Made by a program: the position numbers and the translations under genes. The notes beneath the pieces are model-generated. The model saw only the letters and a list, made by a program, of their open reading frames with translations, was not told the DNA's origin and searched no databases. Below, one piece after another: positions 63,399-64,000 of a DNA stretch of 64,000 nucleotides. The stretch covers positions 1 through 64,000 of the forward strand of contig JACOSO010000032.1 of assembly GCA_016178785.1 (NCBI GenBank), given 5' to 3'. Source of the DNA: Bacteroidota bacterium. GTDB lineage: Bacteria > Bacteroidota > Bacteroidia > Cytophagales > Cyclobacteriaceae. Numbering within the stretch: the first letter of the stretch is position 1; each line of letters opens with the position of its first letter.

Positions 63399-64000
63399 GT
63401 GAATCTCTACAAACAAAAGTACGCTCTCGTCATTGTTACCACCTGTTGGTGGATTTTCTGGGCAGCGGTTCAGGTGTTGGTGATGGTGCAATACGGAATT
63501 CCACTTCGTGAATCGTTGATCGACAGCGTGGCTACAGGCGCAGTACTGGCGTTTGCCGGTTTTGATATCACAGTGATGGTTAAGTATTATCGACCTTCTG
63601 CAAAGAATGCATTTTATGTGGTGGTAGCAAGCGTTGTACTTGCCGCTTTGGGTTGTGCGTTGTTGAATTGGATTTTGAAACAGCTTTCATCTGATGCCGA
63701 CTATCTGACAACACTTAAATCAACAATGCTAATTCGATTTGTTTTCATTTGGTTGATGACATTGATTTTAGGAATTCAAGGAAAAGTGTGGTGGTTTATT
63801 AAAGAACAAAGCCAGGGTGAACAGCGCGTGAAAGAAACTAAACGCCTGATGCGCGAAGCTGAGCTTTCAAATTTGCGGCAGCAATTACAACCACACTTTC
63901 TGTTTAATAGTTTGAACTCGATAAGCGCTCTTACCATTGCACAACCCGAGCAGGCACGAAAAATGATCGAGCAGCTTTCTGATTTTTTGAGGGGCACTGT
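63399..64000 (+). CDS. LytS/YehU-type sensor histidine kinase, 3' end beyond the window
   Basis: Partial, 200 codons visible. The GTG at 63399 is chosen because an in-frame TAA lies directly upstream. Four membrane helices (about 8-30, 42-60, 73-94, 110-130) replace the usual sensor. A coiled coil (EQRVKETKRLMREAELSNLR) leads into the His_kinase motif LRQQLQPHFLFNSLNSISAL with the phosphorylated His, and MIEQLSDFLRGT follows. The ATPase domain is cut off at base 64000. In this family a LytTR response regulator gene normally comes next. Likely cotranscribed with the DUF4288 gene. Confidence 0.93.
   Translation, partial: MNLYKQKYALVIVTTCWWIFWAAVQVLVMVQYGIPLRESLIDSVATGAVLAFAGFDITVMVKYYRPSAKNAFYVVVASVVLAALGCALLNWILKQLSSDADYLTTLKSTMLIRFVFIWLMTLILGIQGKVWWFIKEQSQGEQRVKETKRLMREAELSNLRQQLQPHFLFNSLNSISALTIAQPEQARKMIEQLSDFLRGT

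Overview
The window reads as chromosomal DNA of a Bacteroidota bacterium, most likely a free-living member of the Cytophagales. Several genes are preceded by the Bacteroidota promoter signature (a -7 box TAnnTTTG, sometimes with TTG 19-20 bases upstream), and Shine-Dalgarno sites are largely absent. The gene content agrees: a single-chain glycyl-tRNA synthetase, an 800-residue FtsX-type permease without an ATPase partner, a DUF5117-type metalloprotease, a TonB receptor under a cobalamin riboswitch, TPR-histidine kinases and DUF4097 proteins behind an ECF sigma factor. No rRNA, tRNA, CRISPR array, phage or intact insertion sequence was seen.

Layout. 0-6 kb: housekeeping genes (gcvT, a 2-phosphosulfolactate phosphatase-like gene, a MazG-like gene, a PIN-PhoH protein, sucD). 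6-9.4 kb: a CHASE2 membrane protein followed by two near-identical FecR-like/TPR proteins, a tandem duplication of about 1.03 kb that includes the terminator. 9.4-16.9 kb: a B12-flavoured block with MeaB GTPase, a large metalloprotease, a cobalamin-riboswitch-controlled BtuB-like receptor and a divergent BtuF-like binding protein. 17-20 kb: an ECF sigma factor, a HEAT-repeat anti-sigma-like protein and two DUF4097 proteins in one operon. 20-28.7 kb: MFS exporter, ThuA-like protein, ABC-F ATPase, pyrD, FtsX-type permease, GlxA-type regulator. 28.8-36.7 kb: small-domain genes (VOC, two DoxX-like, SRPBCC, DUF4287, RibD-type reductase), a hydrolase-ABM fusion facing an ArsR regulator, a ferritin-like protein and an M24 peptidase. 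37-43.6 kb: an orphan TPR histidine kinase, an M20 peptidase, a GNAT enzyme and a cytochrome c/FG-GAP lipoprotein.

39.5-53.7 kb is the accessory-looking part. It holds three toxin-antitoxin pairs, remnants of a nucleotidyltransferase and a VOC gene, a frameshifted membrane-protein gene, and a dense set of intergenic palindromes. These include a six-copy short hairpin motif, two adjacent long hairpins with the same CGCTGGCG apex, and a GC-rich structured element upstream of glyS. The VapBC-like pair overlaps the dGTPase gene by four bases. 53.7-64 kb returns to ordinary genes: dgt, a sterol-desaturase-type enzyme, an acyl-CoA oxidase-like enzyme with an extra N-terminal region, an MMPL/RND exporter, and a LiaF-like/DUF4288/LytS-type group cut by the window end.

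The most unusual signals are the intergenic palindrome families, the vapBC-dgt coupling, the CHASE2 - FecR/TPR duplication, and several -7 boxes lying only 5-7 bases upstream of start codons, which suggests leaderless mRNAs. Three apparent single-base frameshifts could be real decay or assembly errors. All family calls come from reading motifs by eye; no database search was possible.
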